Shown one piece after another: positions 9,475 to 18,265 of a stretch of DNA of 64,000 nucleotides (position 1 is its first letter; every line of letters begins with the position of its first letter). The position numbers and the translations under genes were made by a program. The DNA comes from Asanoa sp. WMMD1127 (GTDB taxonomy: Bacteria > Actinomycetota > Actinomycetes > Mycobacteriales > Micromonosporaceae). The DNA lies in contig NZ_JARUBP010000001.1 of NCBI RefSeq assembly GCF_029626225.1, positions 2,542,001 through 2,606,000 on the forward strand. Direction: 5' to 3'. Under the pieces are notes generated by a model that was given only the letters and a program-made list of their open reading frames with translations, ran no database searches and was not told the DNA's origin.

Positions 9475-10497
9475 GTGATCCATTTTCCCCGGGTGCGCCA
9501 GAGTCCACTGCGGGCGCTCGGCGTGCGGCTGTTGGCGGCCGTGGCGCTCGTCGCGCTGATCGTCCTGATCGTCTACATCGACCGGGACGGCTACCGCGAC
9601 GTGACCGACACGCCGTTGTCGCTGCTCGACTGCGCCTACTACGCCGTGGTGACGCTCTCCACCACCGGCTACGGCGACATCACCCCGGTCACCGAGTCGG
9701 CTCGCTTGATCAACGTCTTCGTCGTCACCCCGGCCCGCGTGCTCTTCCTGATCATCCTGGTCGGCACGACCCTCGAGGTGCTGACCGAGCAGTACCGCAC
9801 CAACCTGCGGCTGACCCGGTGGAGGAAGAAAGTGAAGGACCACGTGATCATCTGCGGGTACGGCACGAAGGGCCGGGCCGCCGTCAACGTGCTCCTGGAG
9901 AACGGCTTCGACAAGAGCAAGATCGTGGTGGTCGAGCGGGACCGGACGTCCCTGCGGTCGGCCGTCGCCAACGGCCTGGTCGGCATCGAAGGCTCGGCGA
10001 CCCGGTCCGCCACCTTGCTGGAGGCGCACGTCAAGGACGCCAAGGCGGTCATCATCGCGACCCACGCCGACGACGCCGCGGTGCTGGTGACGCTGACCGT
10101 CCGCCAGCTCACCGCCGGCAAGGTGCGGATCATCGCGGCGGCCCGGGAGTCGGAGAACGCGCCCCTGTTGCGGCAGAGCGGCGCGCACCACGTGGTCGTG
10201 TCGGCCTCGACCGCCGGCCGGCTGCTCGGCCTGTCGACCTCGGCGCCGCCGCTGATCGAGGTCGTCGAGGACCTCCTGACCCCCGGGCAGGGCATGGCGC
10301 TGGCGATGCGCTCGGCCGAGCGCCGCGAGGTCGGCCAGGCGCCCCGCGAGCTCGAACCGCTGGTGATCGCGCTGGTCCGCCGGGGCAAGGTCGTCTCGGT
10401 GGCGGAACCGGCCGGTCTCACGATCGAGACCGGTGACATGTTGGTCTACGTACGCGACGACCGGCCCTCCGCGGTGGCGGAAGGCCGGTCGACGTAA
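9475..10497 (+). CDS. Two-helix K+ channel with RCK (TrkA) domains
   Basis: 340 residues, MthK/Kch-like. Membrane helix 1 is about 14-35, the pore loop carries the K+ filter TTGYGD near 62-67, and helix 2 is about 78-102. A cytoplasmic RCK domain follows with HVIICGYGTKG near 123, the NAD(H)-binding GxGxxG. An RCK-C domain covers about 255-335. The protein should form a gated K+ channel opened by a ligand on the RCK ring. The GTG start lies behind GGGAGACGGC; other upstream GTGs are out of frame. It is convergent with korB, with only six bases between stop codons. Confidence 0.92.
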   Translation: MIHFPRVRQSPLRALGVRLLAAVALVALIVLIVYIDRDGYRDVTDTPLSLLDCAYYAVVTLSTTGYGDITPVTESARLINVFVVTPARVLFLIILVGTTLEVLTEQYRTNLRLTRWRKKVKDHVIICGYGTKGRAAVNVLLENGFDKSKIVVVERDRTSLRSAVANGLVGIEGSATRSATLLEAHVKDAKAVIIATHADDAAVLVTLTVRQLTAGKVRIIAAARESENAPLLRQSGAHHVVVSASTAGRLLGLSTSAPPLIEVVEDLLTPGQGMALAMRSAERREVGQAPRELEPLVIALVRRGKVVSVAEPAGLTIETGDMLVYVRDDRPSAVAEGRST

Positions 10498-10503
10498 ACC
10501 CTG

Positions 10504-11538
10504 TTACAGGATCGTCCAGGTGTCGCCGCTGGTCAGCAGGCCGGCGAGCTGCTCTTCGGGCGTGCCGGTGGCCTTCGCCTTGGCGGACTCGGTCTGCTCG
10601 CGGACCCGCTCGTCGTAGGACGAGCGATCCACCTTGCGGAACACCCCGATCGGCGTGTTGCGCAGGTCGAGCCCGGGCAGGCGGGACAGCGCGAACGCGT
10701 ACGCTGGCTCGGCGACCGTGGCGTCGTGCACCACGATGTCGGCCGGGTCGACGGTCGCCGTCTCGCGCACCTCGAGCCCGAAGCCGCCCGGCGGGTGCAC
10801 CACGCACCGCTGTCCCTCGGCCCCGAACGTGATCGGCTGGCCGTGCTCGAGCCGGATCAGGTAGTCGTCGCGGGTGGCCGGGTCCTTCAGCGTCTCGAAG
10901 GCGCCGTCGTTGAAGATGTTGCAGTTCTGGTAGATCTCGACGAACGCGGAGCCCTGGTGCTCGGCCGCGGCCCGCAGCACCGACTGCAGGTGCTTGCGGT
11001 CGGAGTCGAGGGTGCGGGCGACGAAGGTGGCCTCCGCGCCCAGCGCCAGGGAGAGCGGGTTGAACGGCGCGTCCGCCGACCCGACCGGCGTCGACTTGGT
11101 GATCTTGCCCAGCTCGGACGTCGGCGAGTATTGCCCCTTGGTCAGGCCGTAGATCCGGTTGTTGAACAGCAGGATCTTCAGGTTGACGTTGCGGCGCAGC
11201 GCGTGGATCAGGTGGTTGCCGCCGATCGACAGCGCGTCGCCGTCGCCGGTGACCACCCAGACCGACAGGTCGGGCCGGCTCACCGACAGGCCGGTGGCGA
11301 TCGCCGGGGCCCGGCCGTGGATCGAGTGCATCCCGTAGGTGTTCATGTAGTACGGGAAGCGCGACGAACAGCCGATGCCCGACACGAACACGGTGCGCTC
11401 GCGCGGGATCTGCAGCTCCGGCATGAACGACTGCACGGCCGCGAGGATCGCGTAGTCACCGCAGCCGGGGCACCAGCGCACCTCCTGGTCGGACTTGAAG
11501 TCCTTCTGGGTGAGCTTCACAGCGACGGGGTTAGCCAT
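10504..11538 (-). CDS. korB: 2-oxoacid:ferredoxin oxidoreductase, beta subunit
   Basis: 344 residues. It carries the thiamine-diphosphate site: RWCPGCGDY at 22-30 and the GDGD...NN motif (GDGDALSIGG near 98, LLFNNRIYGLTKGQ near 122). With KorA it oxidises 2-oxoglutarate (or another 2-oxoacid) to the acyl-CoA with reduction of ferredoxin, as in mycobacterial KorAB. Its start overlaps the end of korA by 8 bases, so translation is coupled. Substrate preference cannot be read from sequence alone; 2-oxoglutarate is inferred from the actinobacterial family. Confidence 0.92.
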   Translation of the reverse strand: MANPVAVKLTQKDFKSDQEVRWCPGCGDYAILAAVQSFMPELQIPRERTVFVSGIGCSSRFPYYMNTYGMHSIHGRAPAIATGLSVSRPDLSVWVVTGDGDALSIGGNHLIHALRRNVNLKILLFNNRIYGLTKGQYSPTSELGKITKSTPVGSADAPFNPLSLALGAEATFVARTLDSDRKHLQSVLRAAAEHQGSAFVEIYQNCNIFNDGAFETLKDPATRDDYLIRLEHGQPITFGAEGQRCVVHPPGGFGLEVRETATVDPADIVVHDATVAEPAYAFALSRLPGLDLRNTPIGVFRKVDRSSYDERVREQTESAKAKATGTPEEQLAGLLTSGDTWTIL

Positions 11539-13378
11539 TCTTTACAACTTCCTCGAGCATCGACTCAAGCTTCGCGGCCGTGAACGGCAGGCCGCTGACC
11601 TGGTTGTAAGGGATGGCGTCGATCAGGTAGCGACCACGGATCACGTGGGCCAGCTGGCCGAGGTTCATCTCCGGGATCACCACGCGGTCGTACGCCTTGA
11701 GCACCTCACCGAGGTTCGCGGGCATCGGCGACAGGTGCCGCAGGTGCGCCTGGGCGACCGGCAGGCCGCGCTGGCGCAGGGCCCGGCAGGCGGCGCCGAT
11801 CGGGCCGTAGGTCGAGCCCCAGCCCAGCACCAGCGTGCGCGCGTCGCCGTCGGGGTCCTCGACCTCGACGTCGGGCACGGGGATCGCCTCGATCCGGGCG
11901 GCCCGGGTGCGCACCATGAAGTCGTGGTTGGCCGGGTCGTACGAGATGTCGCCGGTCTTGTCGGCCTTTTCCAGGCCGCCGATGCGGTGCTCCAGCCCAG
12001 GCGTGCCCGGGATCGCCCACGGGCGGGCCATCGTCACCGGGTCGCGCAGGTAGGGCAGGAACGTCTTGCCGTCCTCGCCGTTGGGCTGGGTCGCGAACTC
12101 GACCCGCAGGTCGGGCAGCGCGTCGACCTCGGGCAGCAGCCACGGTTCGGAGCCGTTGGCGACGTAGTTGTCGGACAGCAGGATCACCGGCGTGCGGTAG
12201 GTCAGCGCGATCCGGGCGGCCTCGAGCGCGGCGAAGAAGCAGTCGGACGGCGACCGGGGCGCGACCACCGCGACCGGCGCCTCGCCGTGCCGGCCGAACA
12301 GCGCCATGTTGAGGTCGGCCTGCTCGGTCTTGGTCGGCATGCCGGTCGACGGGCCGGCCCGCTGCACGTCGATGATGACGAGCGGCAGCTCCAGCGCCAC
12401 GGCCAGCGAGATGGTCTCGCCCTTGAGCGCGACGCCCGGCCCCGAAGTGGTGGTGATGCCCAGGCTGCCGCCGTACGACGCACCGAGCGCGGCGCCGATG
12501 GCGGCGATCTCGTCCTCGGCCTGCATCGTCGTCACGCCGAAGCGCTTGTGCTTGCTCAGCTCGTGCAGGATGTCGGACGCCGGAGTGATCGGGTAGGCGC
12601 CGAGGAACACGGGCAGGCCCGAGCGCACGCCGGCGGCGACGAGACCCAGCGACAGGGCCTGGTTGCCGGTGATGTTGCGGTAGGTGCCGGGGTTCATCCG
12701 GGCCGGCTTGACCTCGTAGCGGACACCGAAGTCCTCGGTGGTCTCGCCGAAGTTCCAGCCGGCCTTGAACGCCGCGATGTTGGCCGCGACCAGCTCCGGC
12801 CGGGCGGCGAACTTGCGCTCGAGGAACCGGATCGTCGACTCGTAGGGCCGCGAGTACATCCAGGACAGCAGGCCGAGGGCGAACATGTTCTTCGCGCGCT
12901 CGGCGTCCTTCTTCGACACCTCGTGCTCGGCCAGCGCGCCGATCGTCATCGACGTCAGCGCGACCGGATGCAGCGCGTAGCCGTCGAGCGAGCCGTCCTC
13001 GAGCGGGTTCGCCGCGTAGCCGACCTTGGTCAGGTTGCGCTTGGTGAACTCGTCGGTGTTGACGATGATGTCGGCGCCGCGCGGCAGGTCACCCACGTTG
13101 GCCTTGAGCGCGGCGGGGTTCATCGCGACCAGCACGTTGGGGGAGTCACCCGGGGTGAGGATGTCGTAGTCGGCGAAGTGCACCTGGAAGCTCGAGACAC
13201 CGGGCAGAGTGCCGGCGGGCGCCCGGATCTCGGCGGGGAAGTTCGGGAGAGTCGAGATGTCGTTGCCGAGCTGCGCGGTCTCCGAGGTGAACCGATCGCC
13301 GGTGAGCTGCATGCCGTCGCCGGAGTCGCCAGCGAAGCGGATGACCACGCGATCCAGTTGACGGACCTGTTTGGCCAC
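11531..13378 (-). CDS. korA: 2-oxoacid:ferredoxin oxidoreductase, alpha subunit
   Basis: 615 residues. The gamma-type domain comes first (VVIRFAGDSGDGMQLTGD) and the pyrimidine-binding alpha domain begins near 230, the fused order of actinobacterial KorA. I place the start at GTG 13378, not at the longer frame's 13444, because AAGGAGGT (13395-13388) lies nine bases before it and the protein then begins VAKQVRQLDRVVIRFAG as the family does. It forms an operon with korB. The 190-base upstream region has one run resembling part of an iron box, too weak to call. Confidence 0.93.
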   Translation of the reverse strand: MAKQVRQLDRVVIRFAGDSGDGMQLTGDRFTSETAQLGNDISTLPNFPAEIRAPAGTLPGVSSFQVHFADYDILTPGDSPNVLVAMNPAALKANVGDLPRGADIIVNTDEFTKRNLTKVGYAANPLEDGSLDGYALHPVALTSMTIGALAEHEVSKKDAERAKNMFALGLLSWMYSRPYESTIRFLERKFAARPELVAANIAAFKAGWNFGETTEDFGVRYEVKPARMNPGTYRNITGNQALSLGLVAAGVRSGLPVFLGAYPITPASDILHELSKHKRFGVTTMQAEDEIAAIGAALGASYGGSLGITTTSGPGVALKGETISLAVALELPLVIIDVQRAGPSTGMPTKTEQADLNMALFGRHGEAPVAVVAPRSPSDCFFAALEAARIALTYRTPVILLSDNYVANGSEPWLLPEVDALPDLRVEFATQPNGEDGKTFLPYLRDPVTMARPWAIPGTPGLEHRIGGLEKADKTGDISYDPANHDFMVRTRAARIEAIPVPDVEVEDPDGDARTLVLGWGSTYGPIGAACRALRQRGLPVAQAHLRHLSPMPANLGEVLKAYDRVVIPEMNLGQLAHVIRGRYLIDAIPYNQVSGLPFTAAKLESMLEEVVKNG

Positions 13379-13387
13379 GAGAAGCTG

Positions 13388-13395
13388 ACCTCCTT
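13388..13395 (-). promoter_or_regulatory. Strong ribosome binding site that fixes the korA start
   Basis: AAGGAGGT on the minus strand, nine bases ahead of GTG 13378. It is the best Shine-Dalgarno match I saw in the window and rules out the upstream start at 13444. Confidence 0.85.
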
Positions 13396-13572
13396 GCCGG
13401 ACGGCGGCGGCGGGGTCGCGCGTCGTTGGGCCGTCCCGCTCCATGTTGTGTCTTGGAAAAGCGTACGTCCCGAGAACAGCCTTTCCACGTACCGGGTCCC
13501 GCCCGGTGAGACGACCTTCTCACGTCCGGGTCAGGCTTACCTTACTTGTGAGCGAAAGCACTGGTCGTCGGC

Positions 13573-14970
13573 CTAGTCCGCGGCCGGCACCTCGAGGCGC
13601 GTGGTGCTGTCGTCTTCCATACCGCGGCGCAGCGACGTGGTCGCCAGCGTGATCGCCAGGATCACCAGGAGGATGGACACCACCACGAGGGCGAGCGCGG
13701 TCTTCTGGACTCCCGACAGACCCTGGTCACCGGAGACCGGCGCGAAGCCACCGATCACGCCCTGTGACGCGGTCGCCCCGACAGCACCGGAGGGGGTCGC
13801 CGACGGCGTGGCGGTGGCGGCGTCGGCGGTGATCCGGAAGCTCATCTGCACCCGCTTGGTGTCGCCACCGGCGGTCAGCATGCCGAACGCCGCGCCCGAG
13901 AGCGGGGCGAGCCGCTGCGCCTCGATCGTGGCCCGCAGCGGCAGCGTGGTCGTGATCGCCTGGTCGGGCGCCAGCCGGCCCAGCTCGCAGCGCGTGCGGT
14001 CGCCCTTCGCGGCGCACCCACCCGGATGCTGGGCGACCGTCACGCCGGCCGGCAGCAGCACTTCCACCGCGCCGGTCGACATCGCGTCACCGGTGTTGGT
14101 CAGCCGGATCTCGAGGTTGGCCGGCGCGTCGGGCCGGCCGAAGTTGACCTCGCCGGCGGCCAGGTTGATGCCGGGCACCGGCGGGCCGGGCGGGAACAGC
14201 ACCGCGAAGCCTTGGTTGTCGCCGATGGTGCCCAGGTCGGCCCGGCCGGGCGCGTCGGCCGTGACGTCGACCGAACCGCTCAGTGGCATCCTCCGCCACG
14301 CGTCGCCGGCCACCTTCACCTTGATCGAGGTGGAGAACCGCAGGCCGGGGCCGACGGTCCAGGAGCCGCAGACGTACGTGCGTCCGGCTGACCGCGCGCA
14401 GCCCGGTGTGCCGGCGTCGGTGATGCCGACGGGCAACGTGTAGCGCATGGTCATCCGCTCGAGGATCGAGCCGGTGTTGGCCACCACGACGCGCAGGTCG
14501 GTGTAGGTGGCGCGGCGCGACCAGTAGCCGTTGCCGAGCGTGATGTCGCTGGTCCAGACCAGGGCGCCGAGCCGCGGCTGTTGCCCCGGGTTGACCGGAC
14601 CGGGCCGCTGCGGAGGCACGACGGTGGGCACCGGGACGCCGGTCGGCTCGCTGGTCGGTGGGTCGGACGGCGGATCCGTCGGCGGGTCGGTCTCCGGGTT
14701 GGTGGGCGGCGGCACGCTCGGTGACTCCGACTCGGTCGGCGACTCGGTGGGCGTCGGCGACTCGGGTTCGGGGCTGGGGGGATCCTCTTCCGGGTCGGGA
14801 TCGGGGTCGACCTGGTCGTCGCTCGGATCGAGGGCCCTGGTGACCCCGCTCGGGCCGGTCGCGGTGGCGCCCACCGACGGGATGGTCACCACGGCGGCCA
14901 TCACGCCGGCCGCCATGAGGCCGGCGACCAGCGCGCGCAGCAGCGCGTACGCGCGGCGTTCGCTCGGCAT
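13573..14970 (-). CDS. Secreted surface protein with DUF11-like domains and C-terminal anchor helix
   Basis: 465 residues. A signal peptide or membrane helix is at about 10-35. A long Pro/Asp/Glu/Ser/Thr-rich linker follows (about 48-120), then two beta-rich repeat-type domains of DUF11 or Ig-like character (about 130-390; VVVANTGSILERMTM and IRLTNTGDAMSTGAVEV are typical). A C-terminal membrane helix (about 420-443) precedes a short basic and acidic tail. This is a type I membrane protein with an extracellular stalk; an adhesive or structural role is only a guess. No sortase motif is seen. It stands alone, divergent from nuoA. Confidence 0.75.
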   Translation of the reverse strand: MPSERRAYALLRALVAGLMAAGVMAAVVTIPSVGATATGPSGVTRALDPSDDQVDPDPDPEEDPPSPEPESPTPTESPTESESPSVPPPTNPETDPPTDPPSDPPTSEPTGVPVPTVVPPQRPGPVNPGQQPRLGALVWTSDITLGNGYWSRRATYTDLRVVVANTGSILERMTMRYTLPVGITDAGTPGCARSAGRTYVCGSWTVGPGLRFSTSIKVKVAGDAWRRMPLSGSVDVTADAPGRADLGTIGDNQGFAVLFPPGPPVPGINLAAGEVNFGRPDAPANLEIRLTNTGDAMSTGAVEVLLPAGVTVAQHPGGCAAKGDRTRCELGRLAPDQAITTTLPLRATIEAQRLAPLSGAAFGMLTAGGDTKRVQMSFRITADAATATPSATPSGAVGATASQGVIGGFAPVSGDQGLSGVQKTALALVVVSILLVILAITLATTSLRRGMEDDSTTRLEVPAAD

Positions 14971-15086
14971 TGCTCCTCCGGCCTTCTGTTCGGGTCCTTC
15001 ATTATTCGGCGATAGTTGCTACTCAGCACCCGTCGGTCGGAAACAAAACCGTAACTCCCGTCGCCGCGGCGGTAGAGTCCCCGGAC

Positions 15087-15464
15087 ATGACGGGATACCT
15101 CGGGTCGTACGCGACGTTGGGGCTCCTGTTGGTCGCCAGCGTCCTGATCTTCGTCGGGGCGTTCACCGCCAACCGCCTGCTCAGCCCGGCGGAGCCGGCC
15201 GAGCCCGCCGGGAAGCGCGCGACCTACGAGAGCGGCATCGACCCGGTCGGCGGCGACTGGGCGCAGATGCAGATCCGCTATTACGTCTACGCGTACCTTT
15301 ATGTGCTTTTCGCGGTCGAGGCCGTTTTTCTCTTTCCATGGGCGGTCGTCTTCGACCGGCCGGGCTTCGGCGCGACCACGGTCGTCGAGATGGCCATCTT
15401 CGTCGCCGTGCTGGCGCTCGGCATCCTCTACGCCTGGCGCAAGAAGATCCTGAGCTGGACCTAG
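15087..15464 (+). CDS. nuoA: NADH-quinone oxidoreductase subunit A, orphan copy
   Basis: 125 residues with three membrane helices (about 6-28, 66-88, 95-115). The conserved loop YESGIDPVGGDWAQMQIRYY and the helix-2 Glu (FAVEAVFLFPW) are intact, so the protein looks functional. NuoA belongs to the membrane arm of complex I, yet no nuoB or other nuo gene follows: the next gene is folP-like on the opposite strand. It may serve as a second NuoA for a distant complex. A TAGAGT hexamer ends eight bases before ATG, suggesting leaderless transcription. It is divergent from the surface-protein gene and meets the folP-like gene tail to tail (4-base overlap). Confidence 0.88.
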   Translation: MTGYLGSYATLGLLLVASVLIFVGAFTANRLLSPAEPAEPAGKRATYESGIDPVGGDWAQMQIRYYVYAYLYVLFAVEAVFLFPWAVVFDRPGFGATTVVEMAIFVAVLALGILYAWRKKILSWT

Positions 15465-16330
15465 GCCAGGCCGCGGCGGGAGACGGCCGGGGGTCGGTCG
15501 CCGCGGATCGAGGCCACCGTGTCGAGCACGCGGCGGGTCTCCTTCACCTGGTGCGCGCGGAAGAGGCGGGCCCCGAGCCAGGCGGAGACCGCGGTCGCCG
15601 CGAGCGTGCCCTCCAGCCGCTGGTCGACGGGCACGTCGAGGGTCTCGCCGATGAAGTCCTTGTTGGACAGCGCGACCAGCACCGGCCAGCCGGTTGCCAC
15701 CAGGTCGCCCAGCCTTCGGGTGAGCTCGAGCGAGTGCCGGGTGTTCTTGCCGAAGTCGTGCGCGGGGTCGACCACGATGCCGTCCGGTCGCACGCCCAGC
15801 GCCTCGGCCCGGCGGGCCAGCGCGGTGACCGTGCCGACGGCGTCCGCCACCACGTCGGCGAAGGCCGCCCGGTGCGGCCGGGTGCGCGGTCGCAGGCCGC
15901 CGGCGTGGGTGCAGACCAGCCCGGCCCCGGTGGCGGCGGCGACCTCGGCCAGTCGCGGGTCGGCGCCGGCCCACGTGTCGTTGATCAGGTCCGCGCCGGC
16001 CGCGACCGCCTCGGTGGCGACCTCGGCCCGCCAGGTGTCGATCGAGATCACCACGTCCGGGAAGGCGGCGCGGACGGCGGCCACGGTGGCGACCGTACGG
16101 GTGATCTCCTCGGTCGGGTCGACGTCGTCGCCGGGACCGGCCTTGACGCCCCCGATGTCGATGATGTCGGCGCCGTCGCCGATCGCCGCCTCGACCGCGC
16201 GCAGGGCGGCGTCGGCGGCATAGGTGGCGCCCCGGTCGAAGAACGAGTCCGGTGTCCGGTTGACGATCGCCATCACCACGAGGTCGGTCGGGCCGAACGT
16301 ACGCGGACCGAGCCGCAAGTCGCCCGACAT
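15461..16330 (-). CDS. FolP2-type dihydropteroate synthase homologue
   Basis: 289 residues with the pterin-binding barrel of dihydropteroate synthase. Three active-site stretches differ from true DHPS. VMAIVNRTPDSFFDRG is close to normal. The STRPG loop reads GGVKAGPG. The DPGIGFGKT loop reads DPAHDFGKN, and the SRK motif near the C-terminus reads LSNKDF. These are the changes seen in actinobacterial FolP2, which in mycobacteria does not replace FolP1. The neighbourhood (DivIVA-like gene, tag) also matches the Rv1207 region, although gpgS, usual beside it, is absent. A folate-unrelated role is inferred. Confidence 0.8.
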   Translation of the reverse strand: MSGDLRLGPRTFGPTDLVVMAIVNRTPDSFFDRGATYAADAALRAVEAAIGDGADIIDIGGVKAGPGDDVDPTEEITRTVATVAAVRAAFPDVVISIDTWRAEVATEAVAAGADLINDTWAGADPRLAEVAAATGAGLVCTHAGGLRPRTRPHRAAFADVVADAVGTVTALARRAEALGVRPDGIVVDPAHDFGKNTRHSLELTRRLGDLVATGWPVLVALSNKDFIGETLDVPVDQRLEGTLAATAVSAWLGARLFRAHQVKETRRVLDTVASIRGDRPPAVSRRGLA

Positions 16331-16445
16331 GTGCGCTCCTCCTCATCCGGCCGCCGTAGGACGTCCGGCTTGATCCTTGCCCGCGAAGGTGGACGACGGG
16401 GTGGCGGGGTCGACCCTCCCGGCGTGACATGCCACGATCGGGCGT

Positions 16446-17750
16446 ATGGGTCAGCTACTCCTTATTGTGGTCGTCGCGGTCACCGTCGCGGCGGTCGTGT
16501 TCGGCGTGACCGTGCTGGTCAGCGGGCGCGACCCGGGCCTCTCGCCCGCCGAGCCCGACGGGCGCGCGTTACCGCTGCCCACGACCCGGCCACTGCGGGA
16601 GTCCGACCTCGGCGACGTGCGCTTCGACCTGGCGACGCGGGGCTACCGGATGGCGCAGGTCGACCAGGCGCTGCGCCGAGCGGCCTACGACATCGGCTAC
16701 AAGGACGAGCTGATCGGCGTGCTCGAGGCCGAGGTCAACGCGCTGCGCGAGGGCCGGGTGCTCGACGCCGACGCGCTCCGGCGGGCCCGCGAGGCGGCCC
16801 AGGCGCCGACGCCGGCGCCGGCCCCGACCGGCGAACCGGGCAAGCCCGGGTGGACCGAGTTCACCCGCCCGGCTGAAGCTGACGAAGTCGCCGACGAGCC
16901 CGCGGCAGCCGCGGTGACCTCGGCATCGGTGGCCGCTGATCTCGACGCCGACAAGTCGGGCGGCCGGACGTCCGCGACGTCGACCGACGCTCAGGCGGAC
17001 GAAGTGTCGACCGGCAGCGCGGCCACGGCGGCCGATGCGAAGCAGGCTGGTGCCGGAGGCGCCGTGGCGGCGGACGCGGATCAGGCTGGTGCTGAGACCA
17101 CCCTGCCGGCGGATGCGGATCGGGCTGGTGCCGGGACCACCCTGCCGGCGGATGCGGACCAGGCTGGCGCTGGGTCTGCCCTGGCGGCGGACGCTGACCG
17201 CGTGAGTGCCGGGACCGCAGCTGCGGACCAGGCGGGTGCCCAGCCCGCGGTGCCGGCGGTGGCGGCCGCGGAGGTCGACGCCGATCCGGCGGAGGCCTCG
17301 GCCAAGGACGCGGTGGCGGCCTGGGAGGAGACCCCCGGTTCGACCGCGCCGGAGTGGCCGCTCGCCGAGCCCGCGGCCACCGCCGAGCCGACGATCACGT
17401 CCGGGTCGGCAGTCGCCGCCGAGCCGGCTCCTTCCGGCGCTGAGCAGGCCGCCGACCCTGATCGCAGCCCGGAGGCGGCCACGGCGCCGGAGCAGGCTTC
17501 CGGCCGCCGGCGCGCGGCCCGCGCGGACGACGAGGCCGGCCTCGATTCGAACGGCGAGCCGACGGCGACGAAGCCGCGCGCGCCCCGGAAGGCCGCGACC
17601 CGGGCCGCCCGCCCGGCCAAGCGCGCCGCGGCGGCGCTCGCCGAGCCCGACGACGCCGGCTCGCTGACCGTTTCACCGGAAAGCGCGCCCATCGCGAAAT
17701 CGGCCATCGGGTCTGATTCCGTGACACCGGCGGAAGACGCGCGCCGATGA
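16446..17750 (+). CDS. DivIVA-domain membrane protein with Ala-rich repeats
   Basis: 434 residues. One membrane helix at 4-24 precedes a short DivIVA-like motif (DVRFDLATRGYRMAQVDQALRRAAYDIGYKD is the region, about 55-85) and a coiled segment to about 115. The rest, some 300 residues, is low-complexity Ala/Glu/Asp/Pro, with five imperfect 13-residue repeats of the DADQAGAGTTLPA type, and a basic tail. It matches the position of Rv1209 next to tagA. A role at the membrane in polar growth or scaffolding is inferred. The ATG of the next gene overlaps its stop by four bases. Confidence 0.8.
   Translation: MGQLLLIVVVAVTVAAVVFGVTVLVSGRDPGLSPAEPDGRALPLPTTRPLRESDLGDVRFDLATRGYRMAQVDQALRRAAYDIGYKDELIGVLEAEVNALREGRVLDADALRRAREAAQAPTPAPAPTGEPGKPGWTEFTRPAEADEVADEPAAAAVTSASVAADLDADKSGGRTSATSTDAQADEVSTGSAATAADAKQAGAGGAVAADADQAGAETTLPADADRAGAGTTLPADADQAGAGSALAADADRVSAGTAAADQAGAQPAVPAVAAAEVDADPAEASAKDAVAAWEETPGSTAPEWPLAEPAATAEPTITSGSAVAAEPAPSGAEQAADPDRSPEAATAPEQASGRRRAARADDEAGLDSNGEPTATKPRAPRKAATRAARPAKRAAAALAEPDDAGSLTVSPESAPIAKSAIGSDSVTPAEDARR
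17034..17228 (+). repeat. Five imperfect 39-bp coding repeats
   Basis: In-frame tandem units of 13 codons start at 17034, 17073, 17112, 17151 and 17190. Each encodes a variant of DADQAGAGTTLPA; the last is shorter. The units lie in the disordered part of the DivIVA-like protein, so unit number is likely to vary between strains. Confidence 0.75.
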
Positions 17751-18232
17751 GAGAGGAAGACCTTCGCGAGGCCGCCCAGCCGGGCGCCGGTGAGGTGACC
17801 GCGACGGTGATCGTCAACGCGCCCGCGAAGCAGGTCTACGAGGCGTTCATCTCGTGGCGGCGCCAGGGCGAGTGGATCCCGTTCACCACGGTCCGGGTGG
17901 TCTCCGGCGACGGCGGCGAGGGCAGCGTCATCGAGGCGGTCACGGCGATCGGCCCGGCCGTGCTCCGCGACGAGATGCGGGTGGCCCACCTGGACCCGCC
18001 GTACGAGGTGCGGGTCATCCACCAGGGCAAGCTCCTGCGCGGCCCGGGCGTGCTGCGCTGCACCCCGATGGGCCAGGACCGCACACAGGTGGTCTGGCAC
18101 GAGTGGTTCCACCTGCCCGGCGGCGCCGCGGGCCGGGTCGCCTGGCCGGTGCTGTGGCCGGGTTCGAAGCTGAGCCTCACCCAGGCCCTGAAGCGTTTCG
18201 CCCGCCTGGTCGAGGCGGGCCGGTTGCCGTGA
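17747..18232 (+). CDS. SRPBCC (START-like) family protein
   Basis: 161 residues with a polyketide-cyclase/dehydrase-like START fold: TVIVNAPAKQVYEAFISWRRQGEW near 18-42, then alternating strands and a C-terminal helix (SLTQALKRFARLVEAG). Such proteins bind hydrophobic ligands; the ligand here is unknown. It overlaps the DivIVA-like gene by four bases (ATGA), so the two are co-translated. Confidence 0.85.
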   Translation: MREEDLREAAQPGAGEVTATVIVNAPAKQVYEAFISWRRQGEWIPFTTVRVVSGDGGEGSVIEAVTAIGPAVLRDEMRVAHLDPPYEVRVIHQGKLLRGPGVLRCTPMGQDRTQVVWHEWFHLPGGAAGRVAWPVLWPGSKLSLTQALKRFARLVEAGRLP

Positions 18233-18252
18233 GGACTGTCGTACCCCGCTCA

Positions 18253-18258
18253 TAGGCT
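18253..18258 (+). promoter_or_regulatory. Leaderless -10 hexamer of tag
   Basis: TAGGCT lies exactly seven bases before GTG 18266. The same hexamer with the same spacing precedes the transglycosylase and phzF genes. Confidence 0.45.
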
Positions 18259-18265
18259 CGTTCCT

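Noticed and set aside
13500-13560. Iron-box-like run (TAAGGTAAGCCT on the minus strand) upstream of korA
   Set aside because: Only part of the consensus is present and no promoter could be placed around it.
14901-16430. 509-residue minus-strand frame across nuoA and folP2
   Set aside because: Arg-rich shadow overlapping three supported genes in other frames.
17034-17228. Possible CRISPR or mobile repeat array
   Set aside because: Units are contiguous, in frame and coding; no spacers.
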